Assembly (NCBI GenBank): GCA_020847855.1
Contig: JADLBH010000023.1
Location: 1 to 64,000, forward strand
Direction: 5' to 3'
Length of the DNA stretch: 64,000 bases
Source of the DNA: Fimbriimonadaceae bacterium
GTDB lineage: Bacteria; Armatimonadota; Fimbriimonadia; Fimbriimonadales; Fimbriimonadaceae
Shown here: in pieces, positions 25,967-34,873 of the stretch
How positions within the stretch are numbered: the first letter of the stretch is position 1
Layout: every line of letters starts with the position of its first letter
Made by a program: the position numbers and the translations under genes
Notes under the pieces: generated by a model
What the model saw: the letters and a program-made list of their open reading frames with translations, nothing else
The model's database searches: none
Told to the model about the DNA's origin: nothing

Positions 25967-27217
25967 CTACCGCTTCGTGGGCGGGGCCCCTCCCTGGGCG
26001 CCTCCGAGGTTGATCATCTTCTTGAGCTCCTCGACGTTCTGGCATCGGGTCATCGCTTCGTCCAGCGTGATCAAGCCTTTCATATAGAGGTCCCGCAAGC
26101 ACTGGTCCATGCTCATCATGCCTTGCGCGCCGCTGGTCTGGATCATCGAAGGAATTTGGTGGGTCTTGTTCTCACGGATAAGGTTCCGGATCGCGGGCGA
26201 GGCGAGCATGACCTCGTTCGCGGGAACGCGGCCCGGCCCGCTCGCCCTCGGCAAGAGCTGCTGCGCCGCGATCGCGACGATGTTGTTCGAAAGCTGGACC
26301 CTGATCTGCTCCTGTTGCCCTGGGGGGAAGACGTCAATCATACGGTCAATGGACTCGGCCGCGTTGTTGGTGTGGAGGGTGGCGAAGACGAGGTGGCCCG
26401 TCTCTGCCGCGGTGATCGCCAAAGCGATGGTCTCCGTGTCGCGCATCTCACCCACGAGCAGGACGTCGGGGTCTTCGCGAAGACAGGCGCGGAGCGCGTT
26501 GCCAAAGCTCTTGGTGTCGCTTCCCAACTCGCGCTGGTTGATCACGCTGAGCTTGTGGGTGTGGAGGTACTCGATCGGGTCCTCGATCGTGATGATGTGG
26601 ACCGCGCGGGTGGTGTTGATGTGGTTGATCATCGCCGCCAGCGAGGTGGACTTGCCCGAGCCCGTGGGCCCGGTGACCAGGACAAGGCCGCGGGGCCGCT
26701 CCGTCAACTGGTCGAGGATCGGAGGGAGGTTGAGCTCGCGGACGGTCGGGATCCGGTTCGAGATGAGACGGAACGCGGCCGCGACCGCCCCACGGTCGCG
26801 GTAGAGGTTCACACGGAAGCGCGCGCGCTTGGGGAGCTGGTACGAGAAGTCGAGCTCCAACGTGGTCTCAAAGCGCTGGATATGCTCGTCCGCGATGATC
26901 TCGTAGAGCATGCGCTGCGTCTGTTGCGGTGTGAACTTCTCGTAGTTCAGCTTCTTGAGGGCGCCGTCCTCACGGATGATGGGCTCCGAGGCTGCACAGA
27001 CGTGGAGATCCGAGCAGTTCCGGTCCACGACGATATGCAAGAGCTCGTCAATGTGAAGGTCTTCCAGCGTCTTGGGTGCGCCCGCGCCGGTGAGTTTGGG
27101 CGGCGGCGCCTCGCCCGTAGGCGTGGCTACGTCCTGCGGGACGGCCGGTGCCTCGCCCGTGGGCGTGGCTACGTCCTGAGGAACCGGGGGCGCTGTGTTC
27201 GGAGTCGAGTCGTTCAT
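25967..27217 (-). CDS. pilT: PilT, pilus retraction ATPase
   Basis: Hexameric cytoplasmic ATPase that drives pilus depolymerisation and twitching. Walker A is TGPTGSGKSTS, followed by the Asp-box region IEDPIEYLH and Walker B (LVGEMRD). The C-terminal AIRNLIRENKT matches the conserved AIRNLIREGK retraction motif of PilT, which separates it from PilB. The ATG at 27217 has GAGAG seven bases upstream; an earlier ATG at 27244 lacks a ribosome site. The protein has a Pro-rich N-terminal extension with a perfect 11-residue repeat (VPQDVATPTGE twice) not usual in PilT. It is 45 bases after pilB. Confidence 0.95.
   Translation of the reverse strand: MNDSTPNTAPPVPQDVATPTGEAPAVPQDVATPTGEAPPPKLTGAGAPKTLEDLHIDELLHIVVDRNCSDLHVCAASEPIIREDGALKKLNYEKFTPQQTQRMLYEIIADEHIQRFETTLELDFSYQLPKRARFRVNLYRDRGAVAAAFRLISNRIPTVRELNLPPILDQLTERPRGLVLVTGPTGSGKSTSLAAMINHINTTRAVHIITIEDPIEYLHTHKLSVINQRELGSDTKSFGNALRACLREDPDVLLVGEMRDTETIALAITAAETGHLVFATLHTNNAAESIDRMIDVFPPGQQEQIRVQLSNNIVAIAAQQLLPRASGPGRVPANEVMLASPAIRNLIRENKTHQIPSMIQTSGAQGMMSMDQCLRDLYMKGLITLDEAMTRCQNVEELKKMINLGGAQGGAPPTKR
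27108..27191. repeat. Two-copy 42-bp tandem repeat in the pilT N-terminal coding region
   Basis: Copies at 27108-27149 and 27150-27191 encode the 14-residue unit VPQDVATPTGEAP plus one residue. The first 29 bases differ at one position, the ends more. The unit is Pro/Thr-rich and lies in the flexible extension before the PilT core, so copy number may vary between strains. Confidence 0.75.
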
Positions 27218-27262
27218 CGTCGTTCTCTCAAGGTCTACGTCCATTGTAGCGGATCGTTCGGG

Positions 27263-29032
27263 TTAGAAGCCTGCCGTAAAGACCACGCGCATGACCTCGT
27301 TCGGGTCGGTCTGCCCTGCGAGGACCTTTTCCAGGCCGTCCTCGCGCAGCTCCTTCATCCCGTTGGCCTTGGCGGCCGCCTTGATGTCTGCGAGCGGAGC
27401 GCGTCGGACGACGAGCTCGGCGATCTCCTCGTTCATGACCAAGAGCTCGTGGAACCCGGTTCGGCCCTTGTAGCCCGTCATTCGGTTGGACTCCTTAGGT
27501 ATCCCTCGGTAGAGCGTGATCTCCTCGTCGGGGTCGGTGACAGGGAACCCGAAGCGGCGCAGGTCAATCGCCTTGACCCCATAAGGCTCCTTGGAGTCTT
27601 GGTCAATCTTTCGACCCAGCCGCTGGGCAAGAATCCCGATGACGGTCGCCGAGATGAGATAGGGCTCGACACCCATGTCAATCATACGGATCGTCGCCGA
27701 GGGTGCGTCGTTCGTGTGGAGGGTGGAGAGCACAAGGTGGCCGGTGAGCGACGCCTCGATGGCGATTTCCGCCGTCTCCAGGTCGCGCATCTCGCCCACG
27801 AGGATGATGTCGGGGTCCTGTCGGAGGAACGCGCGAAGACCGGTGGCGAACGTGAGGCCCGCCTTGCGGTTGACCTGCACCTGGGCGATGCCCCCGAGCT
27901 GGTACTCGATCGGATCCTCCACTGTGATGATGTTCACCTCCATCGTGTTGAGCTTGTTCAAGACGGAGTATTGGGTGGTGGTCTTGCCGGACCCGGTCGG
28001 CCCGGTGCAGAGGAACATCCCGTTCGGCTGGCTCACGAGTTCCTCGATCCTCGCCTGCACCTGGGCGAGCATGCCGAGCTTCTGAAGCCCGACCATCGCG
28101 TTCCCCTTGTCCAGGATTCTCATGACGATCTTCTCGCCAAAGGGTGTGGGGATGCTACTGACGCGCAGGTCGAAGTCCTTGCCCTGGTTCCGAACCTCGA
28201 TGCGTCCGTCTTGCGGGATGCGTCGTTCGGCGATGTTCATCTCCGCCATGATCTTGAGGCGGCTGATGAGCGGTGCCTGGAGTGATTTCGGCACCGTCAT
28301 CGCCTCCATGAGGACACCGTCAATTCGGTAGCGGACGCGGACTGCGCGCTCCTGCGGCTCTGCGTGGATGTCGCTCGCCCGGTCATCAATCGCTTTTTGG
28401 ATCACTGCGTTGGCCAAGCGGATGATCGGGGCTTGCTCGGCCATTTCCTCGTCGCTCTGGCCGCTGTCCACACCTTTGTCGAGGGCGTCCCGACCGACCT
28501 GGGCTTGGGCCATCAGGGCTCGCATGTCGGTATTCATCTTGGAGCCGCCCGCTCCTCCTGCATCGGCTTCCGTTGCCTCTTCGGCCCCTCCGCTCGAGCT
28601 GGCGTAGTGCTTGCGGATGCAGTCTTCGATCGCTCCTGCGACCGCCATCACGGTGCGAACTTGGCACCCCGAGGCGAGCCTGACATCGTCAATCGCGGCG
28701 AGGTTGTTCGTGTTCGCCATGGCGAGCCAGAGCACCGTCCCTTCTTTCTTCACCGGGAGGACGCTGTGCATCTTCACCAAGCGCTCGGGAACCACGTTGA
28801 TCGCGCTTGGCTCGGGCGGAATCTTGTCCAGATCCACGAAGGGAATGCCCTGCTCGTGGGCGCGACCATGGACCACCTCGCGCTCACCCACGAACCCAAG
28901 ATCCAGGAGAACCTGGCCCAGGTCGGGGTTCTTCGTCTGTTTTTGAACCTTGAGGGCCTCGTCCAACTGTTCCTTCGTGACGAAGTTCTTCTCGATGAGA
29001 AAGTCCGCTAGCGACTTGCGCGTGATGGCCAT
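27263..29032 (-). CDS. pilB: PilB, pilus extension ATPase lacking the tetracysteine motif
   Basis: Motor ATPase for pilus assembly. The N-terminal GspE_N domain (SLADFLIEKNFVTKEQLDEA) is followed by the ATPase core with Walker A GPTGSGKTTT, VEDPIEYQLGG and Walker B ILVGEMRDLET. The C-terminal TGYKGRTGFHELL is the PilB/GspE signature. The four cysteines that normally bind zinc before this motif are missing: the positions read GRKIDQDSKEP and LYRGIPKESNRM. The ATG at 29032 gives the canonical N-terminus and 589 aa. It is the first gene of the minus-strand pilus block. Confidence 0.95.
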   Translation of the reverse strand: MAITRKSLADFLIEKNFVTKEQLDEALKVQKQTKNPDLGQVLLDLGFVGEREVVHGRAHEQGIPFVDLDKIPPEPSAINVVPERLVKMHSVLPVKKEGTVLWLAMANTNNLAAIDDVRLASGCQVRTVMAVAGAIEDCIRKHYASSSGGAEEATEADAGGAGGSKMNTDMRALMAQAQVGRDALDKGVDSGQSDEEMAEQAPIIRLANAVIQKAIDDRASDIHAEPQERAVRVRYRIDGVLMEAMTVPKSLQAPLISRLKIMAEMNIAERRIPQDGRIEVRNQGKDFDLRVSSIPTPFGEKIVMRILDKGNAMVGLQKLGMLAQVQARIEELVSQPNGMFLCTGPTGSGKTTTQYSVLNKLNTMEVNIITVEDPIEYQLGGIAQVQVNRKAGLTFATGLRAFLRQDPDIILVGEMRDLETAEIAIEASLTGHLVLSTLHTNDAPSATIRMIDMGVEPYLISATVIGILAQRLGRKIDQDSKEPYGVKAIDLRRFGFPVTDPDEEITLYRGIPKESNRMTGYKGRTGFHELLVMNEEIAELVVRRAPLADIKAAAKANGMKELREDGLEKVLAGQTDPNEVMRVVFTAGF

Positions 29033-29222
29033 ACCTTGAAACGCTCCCAACCCGATCCGGCACCAGGCGACCCGCCTGAAACGCACAGACTCGGCATTCT
29101 AGCCCAATCCTGCCCGCCGCGGGTACGGTCCGGCATTCAAAGTCTGACGCAGTCGGAGGCATGGTTCGTTCGCCCCTGGAGCCGCTTCTTGGGCCGCGCA
29201 TCTCAGGTATCCCTCTTTCCCC

Positions 29223-31265
29223 ATGCGACGCGCACTCGAGTCCGCCGTGCGGCGCGTCGTCCAATTGACCTTCGGTAACGTCGCCGATCCGCGAGAAATC
29301 GCGCTCGACCCACCGAGACAAGCGGAGCACGGCGACCTCGCGACGAACTGGGCCCTGGTCAGCGCAAACTCCTTGGGCAAACCGCCGCTGGAGATCGCGG
29401 CGACCCTCGCCCAGGCCCTTGCGTCCAGCCCGGAGTTTGCCTCCGCCGAAGTGGCCGGCCCAGGGTTCGTGAACCTCACCGTCTCGGAGGACGCACTGCG
29501 AGGGTTCCGCGCCGAGGCGTTGGGCTCGTCCCGTCTGCGAGTGCACGAGGTCGAGCGGCACTGGTGCAGGCAGAGAGCCCGATCCGACGCCCCGCAGCGG
29601 ATCAACGTCGAGTTCGTCTCCGTGAACCCGAACGGGCCGGTGACGATTGGCTCCGCTCGAGGCGCGGCCTATGGCTCGTCGCTCTGCAACGTCCTGAAGG
29701 CCGTCGGCCACTCGGTCCACCGCGAGTACTACATCAACGACGGTGCGAACAGCGAGCAGATGCGGCTCTTCGCCGAATCCGTGCGAGCGTCGCTCATCGG
29801 AAAGCCGCCGCCGGATGGCGGGTACCGCGGGGACTACGTGGACGCCGTGGCGACCGTTCTTGCCGACCTTTGTGCCACGGGGTTCGAGGGCGTCTTGTCC
29901 GAGGTCGAGGCTTTGGCCGACGGGGACGGGCCCGGTGCGCTGGTCGCCCGTCGAAGCGCCGCGGCGATGCGCCGTCTAGCCGAATCTGACCTGGAAGTCG
30001 CGGCCACCGAGGACATCAAAGTCGTTTGCGAGCACTTGATGGTGAAGGCGCAACGCTCCGACCTGAGCGCTTTCGGGGTGGAGTTCGACACCTGGTTCAG
30101 CGAGCAGTCCCTCGTCGAGTCGGGCCAGGTCACGGCTGCCGTTGACCGTTTGGTGGAACGCGGGGTCGCCGATGAAGCGCCTTTCCGAACCGTCCTGCAG
30201 ATGGCGAAGGGCGGCAAGGTCGCCGAGGTAACCCGCGAGCCACAGGAAACCGTCCCCCCTGGCGCCTCCCCCACGCTTTGGCTCCGTTCCACGAAGCTGG
30301 GCGACGATATGGATCGTGTGCTTCGGCGTGCCGATGGCCGCGCAACGTACATCGCGAGCGACGTGGCCTACCACGCCAGCAAGTTCGACCGCCCCCCGAG
30401 CGCGGACAAGGTGGTCACAGTGCTAGGGCCCGACCACCACGGGTACATCGCGCGGCTACGGGCTGTCGTCGCAACCCTCGCCCCGGATCCACCGTTTGGT
30501 GAGGATCCTGAACCCCTCGCGGGCACGGATGCGGACCTCTACGCCGACCCCGCGGAGCGGGACCAGTGCCGGCATGCGCTGGCATGGGCAAAGGACCGCC
30601 TCGAAGTCCTCATCTTCCAGCTCGTCCGCTTCGTCAAGGACGGGAAGCCCGCTCCCATGCGCAAGCGGGACGGGAACGTTTATGCAGTAATTGACCTCTT
30701 GCGGGAAGTGGCGGTCGGGGTTGCCCGAAACTTGGGCGACACAAGGGCCGAGGCGGACATTGTCGCGGACCCGACGGCGATGCTCAAGGCAAGGGACGTC
30801 GTCCGGTTCTTCTATCTCGCTCGGCACCACGACACGACCTTCGACTTCGACCTGGCCTTGGCCGAGCGCGAGTCCGAGGAGAACCCGGTGTTCTACGTGC
30901 AATATGCGTACGCCAGGGTCTGCGGGATCCTGCGCAAGGCGGAAGAGGCGGGCCTCGCTCCCGACCCCACTGCCAGCGCACCGATCGCAGAAAAGGAGCG
31001 CGCTTTGCTGCTCCGCGCGCTCGACGTTCCGATCGAAGTGGAGAGGACCGCTGCCGACGGGGCGGTGAACCGACTCGCGACGATCGCCCAGGAGATCGCC
31101 CGCGCCTTCCACCCCTTCTACGACAGTTGCCGAGTGATCGAGCCGGCCGAACCCGAGACCTCCCGGTCCCGGCTCGCGACCTGTGAGGCCGTGAGGGTGG
31201 CCCTGCTCACCCTCCTCGACCTCCTCGGAGTCTCCGCACCTGAGAAGATGGAGCGGGGAGCCTAG
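29223..31265 (+). CDS. argS: Arginyl-tRNA synthetase with an altered HIGH motif
   Basis: Class I synthetase that charges tRNA-Arg. The N-terminal additional domain, the NPNGPV catalytic-loop entry, the REYYINDG segment and the KMSKS-like loop (MRKRDGNVYAV, about residue 480) are in order. The C-terminal DALR domain ends LLGVSAPEKM, as usual. At residues 141-144 the HIGH tetrad, normally HVGH in this enzyme, reads TIGS, so both histidines are absent while flanking sequence is conserved. At 680 aa it is longer than the usual 550-590. It is the first plus-strand gene after the pilus block. The family call is firm; full activity cannot be judged from sequence. Confidence 0.93.
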   Translation: MRRALESAVRRVVQLTFGNVADPREIALDPPRQAEHGDLATNWALVSANSLGKPPLEIAATLAQALASSPEFASAEVAGPGFVNLTVSEDALRGFRAEALGSSRLRVHEVERHWCRQRARSDAPQRINVEFVSVNPNGPVTIGSARGAAYGSSLCNVLKAVGHSVHREYYINDGANSEQMRLFAESVRASLIGKPPPDGGYRGDYVDAVATVLADLCATGFEGVLSEVEALADGDGPGALVARRSAAAMRRLAESDLEVAATEDIKVVCEHLMVKAQRSDLSAFGVEFDTWFSEQSLVESGQVTAAVDRLVERGVADEAPFRTVLQMAKGGKVAEVTREPQETVPPGASPTLWLRSTKLGDDMDRVLRRADGRATYIASDVAYHASKFDRPPSADKVVTVLGPDHHGYIARLRAVVATLAPDPPFGEDPEPLAGTDADLYADPAERDQCRHALAWAKDRLEVLIFQLVRFVKDGKPAPMRKRDGNVYAVIDLLREVAVGVARNLGDTRAEADIVADPTAMLKARDVVRFFYLARHHDTTFDFDLALAERESEENPVFYVQYAYARVCGILRKAEEAGLAPDPTASAPIAEKERALLLRALDVPIEVERTAADGAVNRLATIAQEIARAFHPFYDSCRVIEPAEPETSRSRLATCEAVRVALLTLLDLLGVSAPEKMERGA

Positions 31266-31312
31266 GCCCGTGCCACGTCCCGCGTCCTGCACACGTTCAG
31301 TAAAGTAGAGCA

Positions 31313-31483
31313 ATGCTCCTGAAAGTTCTCGGATCCACGCTCATCGGAGCAGCCCTCGGCGGCGGCTATGCGGCGTGGATGGTGAGCATGAAGTCAGGAT
31401 GACTCAGTTGCAAAGTCCCGGCGGTGCCGGTGGCGATCGGTGCCCTCGTCGGACTCCTGGCCGCCTTGACTTCCAAGCCTTGA
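31313..31483 (+). pseudogene. Small two-helix membrane protein gene with an in-frame TGA
   Basis: From ATG 31313 the frame reads a hydrophobic helix (LGSTLIGAALGGGYAAWMV), then TGA at 31400-31402. It continues in the same frame with LSCKVP and a second helix (VAIGALVGLLAAL) to TGA at 31481-31483, which overlaps the likely hemW start as TTGA. Together they make a 56-residue helical hairpin like small DUF6132-type proteins (GGYxxW, then a Cys-containing loop, then a second helix). Either the stop is a mutation or sequence error, or the TGA is recoded: U-L-S-C would be a UxxC selenocysteine motif. A short CCGGC-GGU-GCCGG hairpin lies downstream of the TGA, but it is weak evidence for a SECIS. 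Confidence 0.4.
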
Positions 31484-32595
31484 CGCCGGTCGCGGTCTAC
31501 GTCCACATCCCCTTCTGCCCAAGCAAGTGCGGGTACTGCGACTTCAACAGCTTCGCGATGCAAGGCGAGATCGTTCCGCGGACGGTCGAGGCAACGGAAA
31601 GGAGCATCCGCCGCTCGGTCAGCGCCGGTAGGCCCTGCAAGACCGTGTTCTTTGGGGGAGGCACACCAACGCTCCTGCCTGGCTCAGACCTGGCAAGGTT
31701 GCTCCTAGCGGTCTTAGACACTCACCCAACAACCGATGGGCTCGAGGTCACGACCGAATGCAACCCAGGCACCGTGGACGAGGCCAAGCTGAGCGAGCTC
31801 CGGGCCGCGGGATTCGAAAGGATCAGCCTCGGTGCCCAGAGCTTTCAAACCCACGACCTGATCCAACTGGGCCGCGTCCACAGCCCGACGCAAACGTTCG
31901 AGGCGGTGCGGGCGGCACGAAGGGCCGGGTTTTCAAGGCTCAACCTAGACCTTATCTTCGGCCTGCCGGGTCAGTCCTTGGCGGCATGGAGGCAGAACCT
32001 CGTCCAAGCTCTCGAGCTCGAACCCAACCACCTCAGCCTCTACTGCTTGACCATCGAGTCAAACACGAGGTTTTGTCGGTACTGGAATCGTGGGATGCTC
32101 GATCTGCCTGACGATGGTGCGCAGGTCGAGATGTACGACGCCGCCGTGGAGGTCTGCGCGGAGGCAGGACTGCGACAATACGAGATCTCCAACTTTGCAC
32201 GTCCGGGCGAGGAGTGTCGGCACAACCTGGCCTACTGGCGAGGCGAGGAGTACGAAGGATACGGACCGGGCGCGGTGGGTTGCGTCCGAACCTCGGCGGC
32301 GGCGTGGCCGCGCAGGCGGACTACTCGCACTAAGCATCCCGCCCGGTTCAGCGATGAGGTCGAAGCCGGGTTGGAGGCCGTATGCGAGGAGGAGGCCCTC
32401 GACGAATTGACCGGTTCCTTCGAGCGCGTCATGCTCGGGATCCGGCTCAATGAAGGGATCGTGGCGGACGGCCTTTCCTCAGAGGGTCTCTCCGAAGTGC
32501 TCCGTCGAGGCTGGGCTGCCGTGACCGCTGGAAGGGTGGCACTTACTCCGGCGGGCAGGCACTTCTGCAACGAGGTCGCCGCTGCCCTCGCCTAA
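31480..32595 (+). CDS. hemW: HemW-type radical SAM heme chaperone
   Basis: Radical SAM protein of the HemW/HemN-like group, thought to insert heme into respiratory enzymes; it is not the coproporphyrinogen dehydrogenase itself. YVHIPFCPSKCGYC carries the CxxxCxxC cluster motif with the extra Cys context typical of HemW. It is followed by GGGTPTLL (SAM-binding GGE-like motif) and a C-terminal HemW-type domain. The TTG at 31480 gives the family's normal short N-terminus and 371 aa. An ATG at 31399 would add 27 residues of poor protein character. It ends by a four-base overlap with the convergent PEP-CTERM gene. Confidence 0.9.
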   Translation: MTPVAVYVHIPFCPSKCGYCDFNSFAMQGEIVPRTVEATERSIRRSVSAGRPCKTVFFGGGTPTLLPGSDLARLLLAVLDTHPTTDGLEVTTECNPGTVDEAKLSELRAAGFERISLGAQSFQTHDLIQLGRVHSPTQTFEAVRAARRAGFSRLNLDLIFGLPGQSLAAWRQNLVQALELEPNHLSLYCLTIESNTRFCRYWNRGMLDLPDDGAQVEMYDAAVEVCAEAGLRQYEISNFARPGEECRHNLAYWRGEEYEGYGPGAVGCVRTSAAAWPRRRTTRTKHPARFSDEVEAGLEAVCEEEALDELTGSFERVMLGIRLNEGIVADGLSSEGLSEVLRRGWAAVTAGRVALTPAGRHFCNEVAAALA

Positions 32596-33260
32596 CGCCG
32601 GCGACGTCCGCCTAGCAGGCCCATCAGGGCCAGGCCAGCACCGATCAGGGTTCCCGGCTCCGGAACCGGTGCCGTGGAAGCCTTGATATCGTCGAGACCG
32701 AACCCTTCCCCGCCGGGCCCCGCGATCGTCGTTCTGGAAACGAAGACGATTCGATCCACGGTGTTCCCCGTCACGACGAAGCCCGTGAATCGGTTGCTGC
32801 CATTGGAGATGTTCCTCGTCCCGAGGAGCGTCCCCCCGGAAAAGAGCTGGACGGTCGTTCCTTCGAGCGTGTCCGCGCCCCATGTGCGGAACGAGAGCGC
32901 GCCCACCGCTGCCGACAGGTTGAGGGCCACGTCAATCCTGGTCTCGCCGGGTCCACCGCCGTTCACGAACATGGAGGCATGGGCGGTCCCGTTGTTGTCG
33001 GAGGTGGCGAGGAGCGGCACGTCCACCAAGTTTCGGAAGCTGATCCCCGTCCCAACCTGGGCCAAGGTGCCACCAGTGATGGAGACCGGAGCGGCGACGA
33101 AGCTCTGATCGGCCCCGAAGCCCGAGAAGCTCTCTGTCCACGAGAGCGGATCCACGAGGTTCGAGGCCCAGCTCGCTTCGTTGCCATACCAGGCGACTTG
33201 TGCCGTCGCACCTACGGCGAAAGCGGAGATGAGTGCTGTGAGCGCTAGGCGGTTCGTCAT
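32592..33260 (-). CDS. PEP-CTERM-anchored exported protein
   Basis: Secreted protein with a signal peptide (LALTALISAFAVGATAQ) and a classic C-terminal sorting tail: VPEPGT, a hydrophobic helix (LIGAGLALMGLLGG) and RRRR. Such tails are recognised by exosortase, which is not encoded in this window. The mature 180-residue domain is beta-rich (FGLDDIK near the end), like the DUF4114/lectin-like sandwiches common in PEP-CTERM proteins. The ATG at 33260 gives the signal peptide directly. It lies divergent to the glycosidase, 101 bases away. Confidence 0.88.
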   Translation of the reverse strand: MTNRLALTALISAFAVGATAQVAWYGNEASWASNLVDPLSWTESFSGFGADQSFVAAPVSITGGTLAQVGTGISFRNLVDVPLLATSDNNGTAHASMFVNGGGPGETRIDVALNLSAAVGALSFRTWGADTLEGTTVQLFSGGTLLGTRNISNGSNRFTGFVVTGNTVDRIVFVSRTTIAGPGGEGFGLDDIKASTAPVPEPGTLIGAGLALMGLLGGRRRR

Positions 33261-33361
33261 TGGACGTGTCCCGCTCTCCCCGTTGGTCGAATGTTTGGGA
33301 GAACGGAGCGGCGCTTTCCCGTACGAACTACCAGGATTCACGGGTTCGGCCAGACTCTGCC

Positions 33362-34873
33362 ATGCCATGGAAGCTCTGGACGCTCGACGTCGCACGTGAA
33401 CAATCACCAAGCTTCGACCTACTGGCCCGCGCGGGCATCGCCTCCCAAAACGGTGGCTACAATGCCCTCGGGCTCTACCTTGAGCACCGATTCGCCTATC
33501 CCGGAGTGGAGTGGGCCCATGGGGAGGGCTGCCTGCAACCTGCAACGGTCAGGAGGCTCATCGAGGAGTTCCCGAGCCTCGAAGTCGTCCCTTTCCTCAA
33601 TCTCTTGGGGCACATGGAAGGGTTTCTCTACTGCGAGGAAGGCCAGGCGATGGCGGAAGAGCCGATGCGCGGGATGCAAGGCAACATGGGGAGTGAGGGG
33701 TTCCAAGAGCTTTGCTCCTCGATCGTAAGGGGCGCGCTGGAGTCCTTCGCCGCCGAGGTCGTCCATCTCGGCGGCGACGAGGCGGGCCAACTCGGTCGTC
33801 ACCCCGATTCGGTGCGCAGGGCCGAAGGCGCGAAGGGCGATGCGAAAGCCTGGCTGTACGGTCAGCACTTTGCGCCTTACTGTCAACAAGTCCTCGCCGC
33901 GGGGCGCCGGCCCGCGCTCTGGGCCGATATGATCCTCGAGCATCCCGAGGCAGCGGACGCGATCCCGAAGCAGACGCTGCTCTTTGATTGGCAGTACCGC
34001 ACTGGCTGCGAGGAAACGACGAGGCGACTGCAAGACATGGGGTTCGAGGTCGTCTGCTGTCCGACAATACACGCATACGACGCAGCCTGGACTCATTTGA
34101 CGGAGTCCGAGGCGAACGTTCGAACCGTCGCAAGGGACGCCGCGAGGGTGGGGGCGGCAGGGCTCTGCCTCACGACTTGGGAAGCCGGGCTCTTCGGCAA
34201 CTACGCGACGGTGTTTCCCTCGGTAGAGTGGGCGGGCAGGGTTTTCGACGACCCTGAGCTGGACGAGTCCATGGTCGAGGCGTATGGCGATGGCTCCGCG
34301 TGGGCCCACGAGATGGGAGTTGTGTTGAACCAGTCAGGCGGGCTTTTCTCGTTCGATGGCCACCGTAGCCGCCTGAAGTGTCGGCTTCTCCTCTTTGGGA
34401 ACCCATTCCTGCTATGGAGGCACCACCGCGCCGAGCTTTGCGGCGAGCCCGGAACCAGGGCTCTGCAAACCCTGGAACGCGCGAAGGAGGCGGCGGCGAA
34501 CCCTGCGCAGCTGGGCGTGGTCTCCTTCGTCCGTGCCGCGATCGAGTTCACTCGCGTCACCGAGGTTGCCCGCAACGAGTACCGCGCGGGCAACACGGAG
34601 CAGTGCGTCGCAGCACTCGCAACGCTCAGGAGGCTCTTTGACGACTTGGCCGCGCTCGCAAGGCACAATGCCCTGGAGTCAGGCGGAAGCTTGGCCGATG
34701 TTGAGCGGTGCGTCGCGGCGAAACGCCACGTCGAGACCGCGATCCTCCGGGTTCGAGCCTACGGTCAGCGCGAGCTGGGGTACCTGCCAGCCTTCGAAGT
34801 GCTGACCGATCCCCGCTTCGTCCCCCACGACCAGGGGTGCTGGTGGATCGTGAACCGCTGGGGCCTCGACTAG
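33362..34873 (+). CDS. GH20-like beta-hexosaminidase family protein
   Basis: Glycosidase-like TIM-barrel protein related to family 20 hexosaminidases, which cleave terminal N-acetylhexosamines with neighbouring-group help from the substrate. The Asp-Glu pair that marks the family is seen in VVHLGGDEAG (D139, E140). LEVVPFLNLLGHMEG upstream and ALWADMI downstream fit other barrel strands. No signal peptide is visible from the ATG at 33362, so it may be cytoplasmic. The C-terminal 150 residues are helical and not recognised. The start is uncertain because no good ribosome site is present. Confidence 0.72.
   Translation: MPWKLWTLDVAREQSPSFDLLARAGIASQNGGYNALGLYLEHRFAYPGVEWAHGEGCLQPATVRRLIEEFPSLEVVPFLNLLGHMEGFLYCEEGQAMAEEPMRGMQGNMGSEGFQELCSSIVRGALESFAAEVVHLGGDEAGQLGRHPDSVRRAEGAKGDAKAWLYGQHFAPYCQQVLAAGRRPALWADMILEHPEAADAIPKQTLLFDWQYRTGCEETTRRLQDMGFEVVCCPTIHAYDAAWTHLTESEANVRTVARDAARVGAAGLCLTTWEAGLFGNYATVFPSVEWAGRVFDDPELDESMVEAYGDGSAWAHEMGVVLNQSGGLFSFDGHRSRLKCRLLLFGNPFLLWRHHRAELCGEPGTRALQTLERAKEAAANPAQLGVVSFVRAAIEFTRVTEVARNEYRAGNTEQCVAALATLRRLFDDLAALARHNALESGGSLADVERCVAAKRHVETAILRVRAYGQRELGYLPAFEVLTDPRFVPHDQGCWWIVNRWGLD

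Noticed and set aside
31400-31440. SECIS element downstream of the TGA at 31400
   Set aside because: The hairpin is only 5 bp with a 3-base loop, its GU is shifted from the E. coli position, and no selenocysteine gene is in the window. It is mentioned only as a weak possibility.
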